A DNA stretch of 64,000 nucleotides. Source: AP-15 sp963812675 (GTDB taxonomy: Bacteria > Pseudomonadota > Alphaproteobacteria > ATCC43930 > CGMCC-115725). The notes under the pieces were generated by a model. That model had not been told where the DNA came from. It saw nothing but the letters and a program-made list of their open reading frames with translations, and searched no databases. The translations under genes were made by a program, and so were the position numbers. The number at the start of each line of letters is the position of its first letter. The stretch's first letter is position 1. The DNA lies in NCBI GenBank assembly GCA_963812675.1, contig CAWEWR010000013.1:1-64000 (forward strand), in the 5' to 3' direction. Shown piece after piece: positions 34,627 to 43,203 of this stretch.

Positions 34627-35832
34627 TCACAACGGTACATTGTTGATGCTGGTGATCGCGGTGAACAACGAGATCACGATCACTCCTATCATGCACCCGA
34701 TGACAAGAATAGAGACGGGTTCGAGCAATGCCATCAATCGCTTGATGCGGTCGCGACCCTTCTGCTCGGCAAGATGCGCGGCCGATTTCAGCATGTCGGC
34801 GAGCCGGCCGGAGCGCTCGCCGACATTGATCAAGTTGACGAGGCTCTCGTCGAAGATCCCGTAATCCGCGAGCGCAGCGCCGAGGCTGCTGCCGCCGCGC
34901 ACCGCTCGTTCGACCTGCGCGAGCTGCGCCTTGAAGCTTTCGAGCAGCAGCAACTCGCGGGCGAGAGAGAGGCTCTGCACCAGCGGCACCCGGTTCTGCA
35001 GCAATGTCGCGAGCATTGCGGTCCAGCGGCCGGCCTCCCCCTCCACGAGCATATTCCCGAGCACCGGCAGCCGGACCGCCAGCTCCCGCAAGCGAGCACG
35101 AACCGAGGGCCTGCGGAACAGCAGGGCAAGGACGGCGATCAACACCAGCCCCAATCCGGCGACTGATACAATGTTGTCGCGCAGGAACATGCCGGCGAGA
35201 AAAATGCCACGCGAAAACGGCGGCATCAATTGTAGACGACCCTTCATCATTCCCGCAAATCGCGGCACCACGAACAGAAAAATGAATAAGGTCGCCGCCG
35301 CCCCCATCGCGATCAGAAACATCGGATAGATTAGAGCATTACGGATGTCCTTACGAACACGGTCGTCGAACTGCATTTGAAGGCTTGCGTCTTTGAGCGC
35401 ACCGGTCAACATGCCCGTCTCATTGCCGGCTTCGAGGAGCTGGTGCACATAGACTGGAAATGTCGTTATATTGGCGCGAACCGCATCCGGCACGCTCATG
35501 CCGCGCCGCAGGTCCCGGCCGAGACCGTCGAGGGCATCGCCGAAAATGGCGTAGACCGGCGATCGCCGCGCGATGTCGATCGCTTCACTGAGGCCAACCC
35601 CGGCTTCGACCAAAACCGCCAGCTCGTTTAAGAGCCGGATGTGATCTTCGGCGCTCGGTTGTCTTTTCCAACTCAGCAAGCGCCGCCCGGCCTGCGCGGC
35701 AATCGCTAGAGAGAGCGGCGTCAGCCCGCGACGCTTCAGTTCTCGCAGGGCTGCGCGCTCATGCTCGGCGACGAGCTCGCCGCTGACGTTCTGTCCCAGA
35801 CTGCTCAGCGCGCTATAGGTGAACGTCGGCAT
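34627..35832 (-). CDS. gspF: Type II secretion inner-membrane platform protein GspF
   Basis: This 401-residue protein has two GspF domains. MPTFTYSALSSLGQNVSGEL starts the cytoplasmic N-terminus. ELAVLVEAGVGLSEAID and the FVYVHQLLEAGNETGMLTGA-like stretch (with Tyr) mark the first domain, and ATLLQNRVPLVQSLSLA with VNLINVGERSGRLADML marks the second. Three membrane helices are visible (two central, one at the C-terminus). It forms the platform turned by the GspE ATPase. ATG at 35832, 10 bases after gspE. Confidence 0.95.
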   Translation of the reverse strand: MPTFTYSALSSLGQNVSGELVAEHERAALRELKRRGLTPLSLAIAAQAGRRLLSWKRQPSAEDHIRLLNELAVLVEAGVGLSEAIDIARRSPVYAIFGDALDGLGRDLRRGMSVPDAVRANITTFPVYVHQLLEAGNETGMLTGALKDASLQMQFDDRVRKDIRNALIYPMFLIAMGAAATLFIFLFVVPRFAGMMKGRLQLMPPFSRGIFLAGMFLRDNIVSVAGLGLVLIAVLALLFRRPSVRARLRELAVRLPVLGNMLVEGEAGRWTAMLATLLQNRVPLVQSLSLARELLLLESFKAQLAQVERAVRGGSSLGAALADYGIFDESLVNLINVGERSGRLADMLKSAAHLAEQKGRDRIKRLMALLEPVSILVIGCMIGVIVISLFTAITSINNVPL

Positions 35833-35842
35833 CCGGATTCAT

Positions 35843-37639
35843 TTACAGCCCGACGGCGCCACCGGTCACCCGAAAGACTTCGTCGAGACTGGTTTCACTT
35901 CGCCACGCCTTGGCGATCCCGTCTTCGCGCAAGGTGCGTGCGCCCTGCCGGCGAGCCAGCTCACTCATCTCCTGCGCGGAGGCGCGCTGCAGGATGGCAT
36001 CGTGGATGTCGGGGTTGACGCTGACCATCTCGTAGAGGCCGAGCCGTCCCTTGAACCCCGATGAGAAACAGGCACGGCATCCGACCGGACGGCGCCAGCG
36101 GGGCGTTGCCTCGAAGAGATGCGGCGCGCGCTGATTCAGTTCATGGATTTGCCGCTCGACCTCACCCGTCGGGTGCTCGGGCTGCGCACAGTTCGGGCAC
36201 AAGCGGCGGGCGAGCCGCTGCGCCATTACCAGCCGGACGGCGGAGGCCACGAGAAATGGCTCGACGCCCATGTCGACCAAGCGGGTAAAGGCGCTGAGCG
36301 AATCGTTGGTGTGCAATGTCGAGAACACCATGTGCCCGGTCAATGCCGCCTGCACCGCGATTTGCGCCGTCTCCAAATCGCGAATCTCGCCGATCATGAT
36401 CCGGTCCGGGTCCTGGCGCAGAATCGACCGGAGCGCCCGCGCGAAGGTGTATCCGATGTCCGGCTGGGCGTGGACCTGACTGATCCCCTTTATCGAATAT
36501 TCGACAGGGTCCTCGACCGTCACGATCTTTGTCGATCCGTCGTTGATTTCTTCGAGGGTGGCATAAAGCGTGGTGGATTTGCCGGAACCTGTCGGCCCTG
36601 TGATCAGAATTATCCCGTGCGGCTCGCGCGCCCAAAACCGGAAGCTTTCGAGGTTGTCCGCGGTCATGCCGAGGCGGTCCAACCGGAACTGCTGGCGCTC
36701 CTTCGGCAGCAATCGCAAAACCAGCGACTCGCCCCAGGTGCTAGGCAGCGAGGATACCCGGATATCGACCATCTCCCCGCTCAGACGCAGGCTGAGGCGT
36801 CCGTCTTGCGGCAGTCGGCGCTCTGCGATGTCTAGGCCCGAGATGATCTTGACGCGTGACGCCACGGCATCGAAGCGATCCCGTCCCAAGGTCAGCCGGG
36901 TCTGAAGCACACCGTCGAGGCGAAAGCGAACACGGAATTCGCGTTCCGACGGCTCTACATGTATGTCGGAGGCGTGCTCTTCGAAGGCCTGGCCGATCAG
37001 GCTGTTGACCAGCTCGATGACCGGCGCCTCCTCGGCCAACTCTCTCAGATGGCTGACCTCGTCCGAGAAGTTGCGTCCGTCGGCTCTGCCCAACTGCTGA
37101 ACCTGCTCGATCGCACGATCCAGCGCCTGAGACGCCATCAGGCCCCAGCGAACAGGAACGTCACCATAGGCCGCGTGGACGAACTCCTGCAGATCGGTCA
37201 TCAGCGGGTCTCTCGCGATCACCCACAAGGCGCCATCAGCTTGCCACGGCAGGGCCTCCTGATCGACCCACCAATCGATCGGGTAGCCGGATTGGTTGAC
37301 GGCGTCGAGAAATGCTCCCGCGTTACCCGGAAGATCGTCCTCGGCGAGAACCGGCAGGCGGAGCTGCTCGCTCAGGATCGGCAGTAACCGCTCTTCCGAG
37401 AGGGCGCCAAGTCGGACGAGGATGCTTCCCAGCCTGCCGCCGTAGCGCTCCTGAAATGCAAGAGCGCGGGCGAGGTCGCTCTCCCCGATCAGACCCGCCT
37501 CGATCAACAACTGGCCAATCGGCTGCACAACGCGCGCCGGCCCGCAGAGCGGCCGACGCGGCTCTGCCGTCCCGCCCTCGCTGCCAAGCGGCTTCTCGGC
37601 GATACTCAATTGCGCTTCTTGCGAATCCATCCCGGGCAC
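35843..37639 (-). CDS. gspE: Type II secretion ATPase GspE
   Basis: This is a 598-residue hexameric ATPase. The N-terminal MshEN/N1E region includes IGQLLIEAGLIGESDLARAL. The core has DIHVEPSE, GPTGSGKSTTLYATLEEIN (Walker A), VEDPVEYSI (Asp box), LRSILRQDPDRIMIGEIRD (Walker B) and TGHMVFSTLHTND (His box). The tetracysteine zinc element is LCPNCAQ with VGCRACF. All catalytic elements are intact, so it should power pseudopilus assembly. ATGs at 37639 and 37630 are possible. It lies between gspD and gspF with ~10-base gaps. Confidence 0.95.
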   Translation of the reverse strand: MPGMDSQEAQLSIAEKPLGSEGGTAEPRRPLCGPARVVQPIGQLLIEAGLIGESDLARALAFQERYGGRLGSILVRLGALSEERLLPILSEQLRLPVLAEDDLPGNAGAFLDAVNQSGYPIDWWVDQEALPWQADGALWVIARDPLMTDLQEFVHAAYGDVPVRWGLMASQALDRAIEQVQQLGRADGRNFSDEVSHLRELAEEAPVIELVNSLIGQAFEEHASDIHVEPSEREFRVRFRLDGVLQTRLTLGRDRFDAVASRVKIISGLDIAERRLPQDGRLSLRLSGEMVDIRVSSLPSTWGESLVLRLLPKERQQFRLDRLGMTADNLESFRFWAREPHGIILITGPTGSGKSTTLYATLEEINDGSTKIVTVEDPVEYSIKGISQVHAQPDIGYTFARALRSILRQDPDRIMIGEIRDLETAQIAVQAALTGHMVFSTLHTNDSLSAFTRLVDMGVEPFLVASAVRLVMAQRLARRLCPNCAQPEHPTGEVERQIHELNQRAPHLFEATPRWRRPVGCRACFSSGFKGRLGLYEMVSVNPDIHDAILQRASAQEMSELARRQGARTLREDGIAKAWRSETSLDEVFRVTGGAVGL

Positions 37640-37651
37640 TTTTTCTTGGTT

Positions 37652-39778
37652 TCACCAATGTAGGGTCGAGGCCGGCTGAGGCATTGATTGGTAGCGGTTC
37701 TTGAACATCTCCGCCAGCCGTTCGGCGTCTTCGCCCGACTGGATGATGTAGGGGGTGATAAAGACGAAGAGTTCGCTGCGGGTTTTCATCGCCTGTTGCG
37801 TGCCAAACAGAAAACCAACGCCCGGGATGTCTTTGAGGAAGGGCACGCCGGTGGAGTTGCTGCTGCTGTTTTCCATGATCAATCCACCGAGTAATACGGT
37901 GGCACCGTCTTGCAGCGACAATTGAGTATTGACCGTGCGGTTGTTGATGACGGGGGTGCTAAGGCCCGACGTATTATTCTGTACGGCCTCACTGACTTCC
38001 TGTTTGATCTCGAGATCGATTTGGTTTCCGGCATAAATGGTCGGTTTTACGGTGAGGATGACCCCGGTGTCCCGGTATTGTATGGTTTGCAGAATGGCGC
38101 TGGTTCCCTGCGTCTGAAGTTGCGAGCTGGTTCCCTGGCTGGTGACGATCGGCACCTGCGCGCCGACTTGGATTCTCGCCTCGCCGCCGCTGCGCGCCAG
38201 AAGTTTCGGGGTCGAGAGCACCTTTACGCGGTTGTTGCTCGCCAACGCATTGAGGATCAGGCGGGTGGCTCCTGCCCGGTTGAGCACCGTGAAGGTGAAG
38301 GCGTTCATGCCGATCCCGGTCCCGATGTTCTGGATGATCTCGTTGGGCGTGGCGCCCAAGCTGGCCACCCACTCGGCGCCGAGTGTCTGGTTGTCGGTGA
38401 GGGTCACCTCGGCGACAGTCGCCTCGATGATGGCCTCGCGCGCCGCCTGATCGAGGCTTTCGATCAGCGGGCGAAGCTGCGCGAATTCCTCGGCGCTCCC
38501 CTGGTAGATGATCGCATTGCGGGCGGGATCGGTGACGATCCGTGCCGGCAGATTTACAGCCGCTGGCCCCCCGGAAGCTCCGCCGGCTTGCGGCTGGGCG
38601 GGCGGGAGGCCCGGTGGCGCTCCGGGGGGAGGCGGGCCAGGAGGTACCTGTTCCGGCGCCGTCGCCGCGGCGCGCGCGGCGATATTGCCCGCGAGTACCG
38701 CGTTCAGCACATTGGCGAGGCTTTCCGCGGTGGTATTTCGGACGCCATAATAAAACAGGCTGCGTTGCGGATCGACCTGCGATACGCGGTCGAGATCGCG
38801 CGCCCAATCCTCGACATGCGACAGCGTCTTTTGGTCGGCGGCAAAGACGACGAGAGAATTGTTCGGCCGCAACGGCAGCATAACGAGCGCGCCGGGATTT
38901 TGCAGGTTGGTGCCGACGCTGTAGCCCTCGGCGCGCAGGATATCGGCGAGCCGTTCGGCAAGCTGGCTCGGGGACCAGAAAACGGGTTCGATGCGAAGGC
39001 TGCGCCGCCCGGCGAGACGGGGCTGGTCCAAGGTGCGGATGGCTTCGTTGGCGGCTTCGACGTCTTCCGGCAATCCGAGCACCAATATCGCATTGGCCTG
39101 CGGCGCAGGAGATACTCGGACCTTTGTCCCGAACGCCGTCTGAAGCCAGCCTGCCATATCGTTTGCAGACACGTTCGCCAGCGGCAAGTATTCATAGATC
39201 GGTCGCAGGTTCTCCGCGATTTCTCGCGAACTGCGGCCGCGGATGACCACCGGCGATTGGGACAGCAGCGCCTCGCTGGGCACGATTCGGACCAGCCGAT
39301 CGGTGGCGACGGCGCTGATCCCGTAATCACGCAGAACGGCGCTCGCCAAAGCCAGGATCTCGCTCGGCTGCAGTGGTCGGCCGGTGCGCAACGTGACCGG
39401 GTCGGTGCGCTGCGCGAGCCGCGGATCGATCTCGAACGAGAGATGCAGGGTGTCGCCAAAGACCGTATTGATAAACGCCGGAAGCGGCATTTGTTCGATC
39501 GTGAGGTTCACCGGTTCGCCGGAAATACTGATCGACGGCTGGATCGGAATGGGGGCCGCGGGGGCGCTCGGAGGCGCCGGCCCGGGGAGGACCCTTGTCT
39601 GCCTGGAGGTGGGACCCGCAATCAGCGGGCTCGTCGGCGTCAGCGCTGCGGGCTGTTCGCCCTTTTCGGGCAATGTGCGCAGATCCGCGCCCGGGTTCTG
39701 TGTCGGGTAGGCGCAAGCGGCAACCACCAATAGGCACAGGACACAGGCAAGACGCAGCAATCCCCCGCGATCGCGCAT
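37652..39778 (-). CDS. gspD: Type II secretion outer-membrane secretin GspD, lipoprotein form
   Basis: This 708-residue protein forms the outer-membrane pore. The signal ends in LLVVAAC, a lipobox with Cys22, so the secretin is probably lipidated. Residues ~95-400 contain the N0-N3 ring domains (IEQMPLPAFINTVFGDTLHL, VPSEALLSQSPVVIRGRSSR). A Pro/Gly/Ala-rich insert (GPPPPGAPPGLPPAQPQAGG) lies in the last N domain. The secretin core follows: IEATVAEVTLTDNQTLGAEW, KVLSTPKLLARSGGEARIQV, VPIVTSQ, VNTQLSLQDGATVLLGGLI and GVPFLKDIPGVGFLFG. ATG at 39778 excludes a long atypical upstream extension. Confidence 0.94.
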   Translation of the reverse strand: MRDRGGLLRLACVLCLLVVAACAYPTQNPGADLRTLPEKGEQPAALTPTSPLIAGPTSRQTRVLPGPAPPSAPAAPIPIQPSISISGEPVNLTIEQMPLPAFINTVFGDTLHLSFEIDPRLAQRTDPVTLRTGRPLQPSEILALASAVLRDYGISAVATDRLVRIVPSEALLSQSPVVIRGRSSREIAENLRPIYEYLPLANVSANDMAGWLQTAFGTKVRVSPAPQANAILVLGLPEDVEAANEAIRTLDQPRLAGRRSLRIEPVFWSPSQLAERLADILRAEGYSVGTNLQNPGALVMLPLRPNNSLVVFAADQKTLSHVEDWARDLDRVSQVDPQRSLFYYGVRNTTAESLANVLNAVLAGNIAARAAATAPEQVPPGPPPPGAPPGLPPAQPQAGGASGGPAAVNLPARIVTDPARNAIIYQGSAEEFAQLRPLIESLDQAAREAIIEATVAEVTLTDNQTLGAEWVASLGATPNEIIQNIGTGIGMNAFTFTVLNRAGATRLILNALASNNRVKVLSTPKLLARSGGEARIQVGAQVPIVTSQGTSSQLQTQGTSAILQTIQYRDTGVILTVKPTIYAGNQIDLEIKQEVSEAVQNNTSGLSTPVINNRTVNTQLSLQDGATVLLGGLIMENSSSNSTGVPFLKDIPGVGFLFGTQQAMKTRSELFVFITPYIIQSGEDAERLAEMFKNRYQSMPQPASTLHW

Positions 39779-39788
39779 TCCCAACCGT

Positions 39789-40289
39789 TCAATTCTTTTC
39801 GAACATCCTGACCGTAACCACAGTCCCTTCGCGATCGATCGTGACGCCGCTCGGGTCGAGAGAGCGGATGACACCGCCGTCCGGCAGGCTTTCCCCGACC
39901 TGCCGCAGTTCAGCTCGATCCGCGTTTTGTCCCGGCGGACGCAACAGTACCACCAGGTAGCGGCTCTTCTCGCCAGTGACGATCCCGCTGATTCGCCATT
40001 GGCTGGGAGGCGGGTTCCCGGCGCCCGCTCCACCGGTCGGCCCGCTCGTCACCGCACCCTCTCCCGCAGCGCCAAAGGGCTGCTTGGCCAGCACGATCTT
40101 GGCATCGGCTGCGAGGTCCGCCGGCTTTGGTTGGGGTATGTTCCACTCCGCAGCCGACGCATTCGGCTTGACGGGGCCGCGGCCCGCGGCATCATCCAGC
40201 CACCACCCCGATGCGAAAGCGGCTACCCCGATCCCTACCATCCCGGCGACGATACCGCCCTGCCGCGCTGTCAGCCGCATCACCGCCAT
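39789..40289 (-). CDS. gspC: Type II secretion GspC/PulC-like protein without PDZ domain
   Basis: This is a 166-residue protein with one N-terminal membrane helix (GGIVAGMVGIGVAAFASGWW), a Pro/Gly-rich periplasmic linker, and a C-terminal region (WRISGIVTGEKSRYLVVLLR, then ELRQVGESLPDGGVI). That region resembles the GspC homology domain that contacts the secretin N0 ring. No PDZ domain follows, so it is a short form; a GspN-type name is possible. ATG at 40289 overlaps the gspM stop (ATGA), and its stop is 10 bases before gspD, the usual C-D order. Confidence 0.7.
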   Translation of the reverse strand: MAVMRLTARQGGIVAGMVGIGVAAFASGWWLDDAAGRGPVKPNASAAEWNIPQPKPADLAADAKIVLAKQPFGAAGEGAVTSGPTGGAGAGNPPPSQWRISGIVTGEKSRYLVVLLRPPGQNADRAELRQVGESLPDGGVIRSLDPSGVTIDREGTVVTVRMFEKN

Positions 40290-40894
40290 CAGGCCTTTGC
40301 CGCGGGACGGAGGAAGGCCCCGAGCACCATTTCGAAGCGGGGCGTCGGCGCGACATGAATATCGAGCCGTTCGATCACGACAAGGCGCTCCTGGCCGGCT
40401 ATGGCTTGCAGCAGCTTGACGAAACCCGCCGCTTCGAACCGGCCGCTGAGTTGCGCCGATACCCGGCGCAGCTTCAGCGGATTGTTGGGGTTTGCATCGA
40501 TGCTGCTGCGCATCTCGCCCACCGCGATACCCGCCTGTTTGGCCTGATCGAGCAGCCAGGATTGAAAATTGGCTTGCGCGAGACCGTCGGTCTCGGCCTC
40601 CCACAGCCGCGCTTCAGCCTGGTTTCGCGCCAGTTGCGCCTCTTCCCGGCGCCGCTGCCAGAGTTCGGCTTGGCCGACCTGCCCGATGCGAAAGAGCTGG
40701 GCTCGCTTGTCGGCCGCTTCGCGTCGGATTTCGCCGTCGCGCGAATCGAGGATGAGCAATCCGCTCGCGGCGAGCGTAAAGCCGAGCGCGACGAGCAGCG
40801 CTCGGGCTCGCCGGTTGGCCGCGCCATTGCGCCACCATCTGCCGACCTGCTCCGGTGCGATCCGGAAAAAGGCCAAGTTTTGCAAGCTGATCAT
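40289..40894 (-). CDS. gspM: Type II secretion inner-membrane protein GspM
   Basis: This is a 201-residue protein with one membrane helix around residues 32-49 (LLVALGFTLAASGLLILD). A long helical periplasmic stretch and a C-terminal ferredoxin-like domain (RRVSAQLSGRFEAAGFVKLL, RLVVIERLDIHV) follow, as in GspM. It partners GspL in the platform. ATG at 40894 overlaps the gspL stop by 4 bases, and its own stop overlaps the gspC start, so the three are coupled. Confidence 0.85.
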   Translation of the reverse strand: MISLQNLAFFRIAPEQVGRWWRNGAANRRARALLVALGFTLAASGLLILDSRDGEIRREAADKRAQLFRIGQVGQAELWQRRREEAQLARNQAEARLWEAETDGLAQANFQSWLLDQAKQAGIAVGEMRSSIDANPNNPLKLRRVSAQLSGRFEAAGFVKLLQAIAGQERLVVIERLDIHVAPTPRFEMVLGAFLRPAAKA

Positions 40895-41922
40895 TTCGCC
40901 AAGTGCAGCTTGACCCGCAAACTGCGGGGGCCCTCGGCGCGCTCGGCCGCGACATCCGTGAACCCCGGAACCGACGAATAAGTCTTCACGTAAAAGAGTA
41001 TATCGAGAGAGGAGGCCGGCGAGAAAACAGTAAACTGAAGATCGCCCGCCTGGTAGGACCAGGCCGCGAGCTGAGAGCCGTTGCTCGGCAGATTTTCGGC
41101 GACACGCGCCAATACCGTCAGTTGCGAAGGATAGGGGTCGAGCTTGGCAAAACCGGAGAGGTAATCGAGATTGGCAAGAGCCTGCTCACGATCGGTGATT
41201 ACCGGGGCGGCCCGGTGCTGTGCGTTGCCGAGCCGATCGTCGATTTCTGCCAATGACCGGGCGTCACGCACCAGGGATCCGCCGAGATAGGCGTAGGCGG
41301 CCAAAACCAATGCGGCCCCCGCCAACGCCGCCTCGCGGCTGCGGCGCTCGAGCTCCAAGCCCGCGCCCGAATTGGTCCACGCCCGGCTGCGCCATACCGG
41401 CTGCTCGGGCAGCGGAACCTCGGGTAGAGCATCGACCACCAATCCGGTCGCGCGCACGAATTCCAGCCATTGCTCGGGCGAGGGCGCCTCGGCCCACCAG
41501 CGGCTCGCCTTCAATTCCCCTTCGGCCCAGAACTGACCCTCGACGCCTTCGAGGCATCCGACGAGGTGCAACCCGTCTTCGCGCCGCGCCTGGAGTGCGG
41601 TTTCGGGCAGCACCGTGATGCGCCCGGGCCTCACTCCGATCGCCTGCATCGCGTCCCTGACCCGCGCGGCGTCCCACACCCAAATCCGCGCCGCCTCGCC
41701 GGTCAGGTGCAGATGGTATCCCGTCTCGGCGTAGGGTGCCCATTCTCGCGCCTTGAGCGCGGCGGCGTCCCGCAGCTCGTTGCGTCCGACGTTGGCGAGC
41801 CGGAACAGGCGAAAGCCGCATAATGAACGGCTGACGAGCCAGAACCGGCGGCCTCGCCAGGTCGCCGGCCGCTCGGCTCGGTCACGGTACTGGCGAAAGA
41901 ATGGCGGGGATTGGGAGGGCAT
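40891..41922 (-). CDS. gspL: Type II secretion inner-membrane protein GspL
   Basis: This is a 343-residue protein: a cytoplasmic actin-like domain (LKAREWAPYAETGYHLHLTG, IGVRPGRITVLPETAL), one membrane helix near residue 200 (AALAGAALVLAAYAYLGG) and a periplasmic domain ending in FTDVAAERAEGPRSLRVKLH. This is the GspL layout, linking the GspE ATPase to GspM. ATG at 41922 lies inside the end of gspK (41-base overlap). The sequence is diverged, so assignment rests on topology and on the K-L-M order. Confidence 0.82.
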   Translation of the reverse strand: MPSQSPPFFRQYRDRAERPATWRGRRFWLVSRSLCGFRLFRLANVGRNELRDAAALKAREWAPYAETGYHLHLTGEAARIWVWDAARVRDAMQAIGVRPGRITVLPETALQARREDGLHLVGCLEGVEGQFWAEGELKASRWWAEAPSPEQWLEFVRATGLVVDALPEVPLPEQPVWRSRAWTNSGAGLELERRSREAALAGAALVLAAYAYLGGSLVRDARSLAEIDDRLGNAQHRAAPVITDREQALANLDYLSGFAKLDPYPSQLTVLARVAENLPSNGSQLAAWSYQAGDLQFTVFSPASSLDILFYVKTYSSVPGFTDVAAERAEGPRSLRVKLHLAK

Positions 41923-42976
41923 CGGGCTTTGTTTCGCTGGCGCCACGACTCGCGGGCGGCATTTCCACATCGTAGTCGATCGCCCAGGGACGATCCGACA
42001 TCCCCGGGGTGAGCCGAACCGCGATACGGCGCTCGAGCGGCATGTGGGACGACGAGAGCGTGATCAGGATGCTGTTCGCCGGCAGCCCCAGAAAGCGCGA
42101 GGGTCCCTGCGGTATCGGTAGCCCCGCGAGCTGCCCGAATTGGTATCCCGTGACGATCGGCTGCTCATGCCGCCAGCGCACGACATTATCGACGCCTCCC
42201 TCGGTCATCCCCGGCATGACCGAGAGCAGGGCGCGCGGGGCGGTGTTGACGTTGAAGCCATCGACGGAGGCGGTCGTCGCCAAGAGCGCCCACTGGGTGT
42301 CCTCACGGGCGATCCCGTCGGCTTTGTCCCAGTCGAGGATGCGCCTCACCTCCCAGGGCGTCCGCAGCGGTGCGTTGGCCGGCGGCTCGCGTCCGGCATC
42401 GGCGTATTCCGGGGCCTCGGCGCCATTGAGGCGCGTCAACGAGTCGGCGTCGATGTAATCCTGCAGCTTGGCGATCAGGGGGCCGCGATCATCGGCCGGA
42501 ACCTCGAAAATCCCGAGCAGGCCGAAGAGATCGCTGGAGGATCCAAGGTTCAGATTGATCAGCCCCCGCGCATCCTGAAAGCGAACCACCGCATCTCCCA
42601 AACGATAGGGGTAATCGTCCAAGCGAATGTGACCTGCGTTCGGGTCAAACCCGGCGATCATTTGCGGCTCGTGAACGGTCGAAGGCTGAGTGATAGACAA
42701 GGACTCGATGCCGCGAAAACTGAACGGGCGAGTGCCTAAGATATACAGAGAAACAGCAGCAGCTTCGGCGATCTGCCGCTCGGCGTCAACTTCTTCCCGA
42801 TTGGCGAAAGCCTGGTCGAGGGCGGCCGATATCCACCGAGTCATCATTTCGGTCGTGATCGAGAGCGCCACGATGACGACCAAAGTCAGCACGAGCGCGA
42901 ACCCACCCTCGCGTGCCTGAGGGAATTTCGGCTGGGTCGGCACCCCTTGCTGCCTCTGCACAGCAGTATCGCTCAA
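41882..42976 (-). CDS. gspK: Type II secretion tip pseudopilin GspK
   Basis: This is a 364-residue large minor pseudopilin. After a polar leader, REGG|FALVLTLVVIVALSITTEM is the cleavable prepilin helix. It lacks Glu at position 5, as is normal for GspK. The globular domain has VVRFQDARGLINLNLGS, the SAM-like AKLQDYIDADSLTRLNGAEA region and the VDGFNVNTAPRALLSVMPGM block. TTG at 42976 (LSDTAVQRQQ) has GGAAGG 6 bases upstream. A GTG at 43006 would begin inside a dispersed repeat. It is first in the gsp operon. Confidence 0.88.
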   Translation of the reverse strand: MSDTAVQRQQGVPTQPKFPQAREGGFALVLTLVVIVALSITTEMMTRWISAALDQAFANREEVDAERQIAEAAAVSLYILGTRPFSFRGIESLSITQPSTVHEPQMIAGFDPNAGHIRLDDYPYRLGDAVVRFQDARGLINLNLGSSSDLFGLLGIFEVPADDRGPLIAKLQDYIDADSLTRLNGAEAPEYADAGREPPANAPLRTPWEVRRILDWDKADGIAREDTQWALLATTASVDGFNVNTAPRALLSVMPGMTEGGVDNVVRWRHEQPIVTGYQFGQLAGLPIPQGPSRFLGLPANSILITLSSSHMPLERRIAVRLTPGMSDRPWAIDYDVEMPPASRGASETKPDALPIPAILSPVP

Positions 42977-43000
42977 ATGAACGCCTTCCCAACGGATTAT

Positions 43001-43103
43001 CGTCACCCCCGCGAGGGTGGGGGTCCAGGGCTGCCCTGGCTTGAACAGGGGGCTACCGCTGCGACCCTGCCAGCTCTGGATTCCCGCTTTCGCGGGAATG
43101 ACG
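43001..43103. repeat. Dispersed inverted repeat upstream of gspK
   Basis: The element begins CGTCACCCCCGCGAGGGTGG and ends TTCCCGCTTTCGCGGGAATG followed by ACG. Both ends are short palindromes, and the outer CGTCA/TGACG ends mirror each other. Such elements are common intergenic repeats in alphaproteobacteria. Confidence 0.7.
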
Positions 43104-43127
43104 AAGAAAGGCAGACTACATAAAGTC

Positions 43128-43147
43128 GGGCCACCCGAAGGTGGCCC
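43128..43147 (-). terminator. Hairpin terminator downstream of the exported-protein gene
   Basis: GGGCCACC and GGTGGCCC form an 8-bp GC-rich stem around a TTCG tetraloop (minus-strand reading), followed by GACTTTATG. It lies 57 bases past the stop of the 43.2 kb gene and separates it from gspK. Confidence 0.7.
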
Positions 43148-43203
43148 AGTTTGTCTCGTCTACTGCGTTGCGACCCCTCGATGGCGGTCGCTGCCCGGTG
43201 CGA

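Noticed and set aside
37910..39733. A 607-residue open frame on the plus strand
   Set aside because: It is antisense to gspD, is Arg/Gly-rich with no domain features, and reflects high GC.
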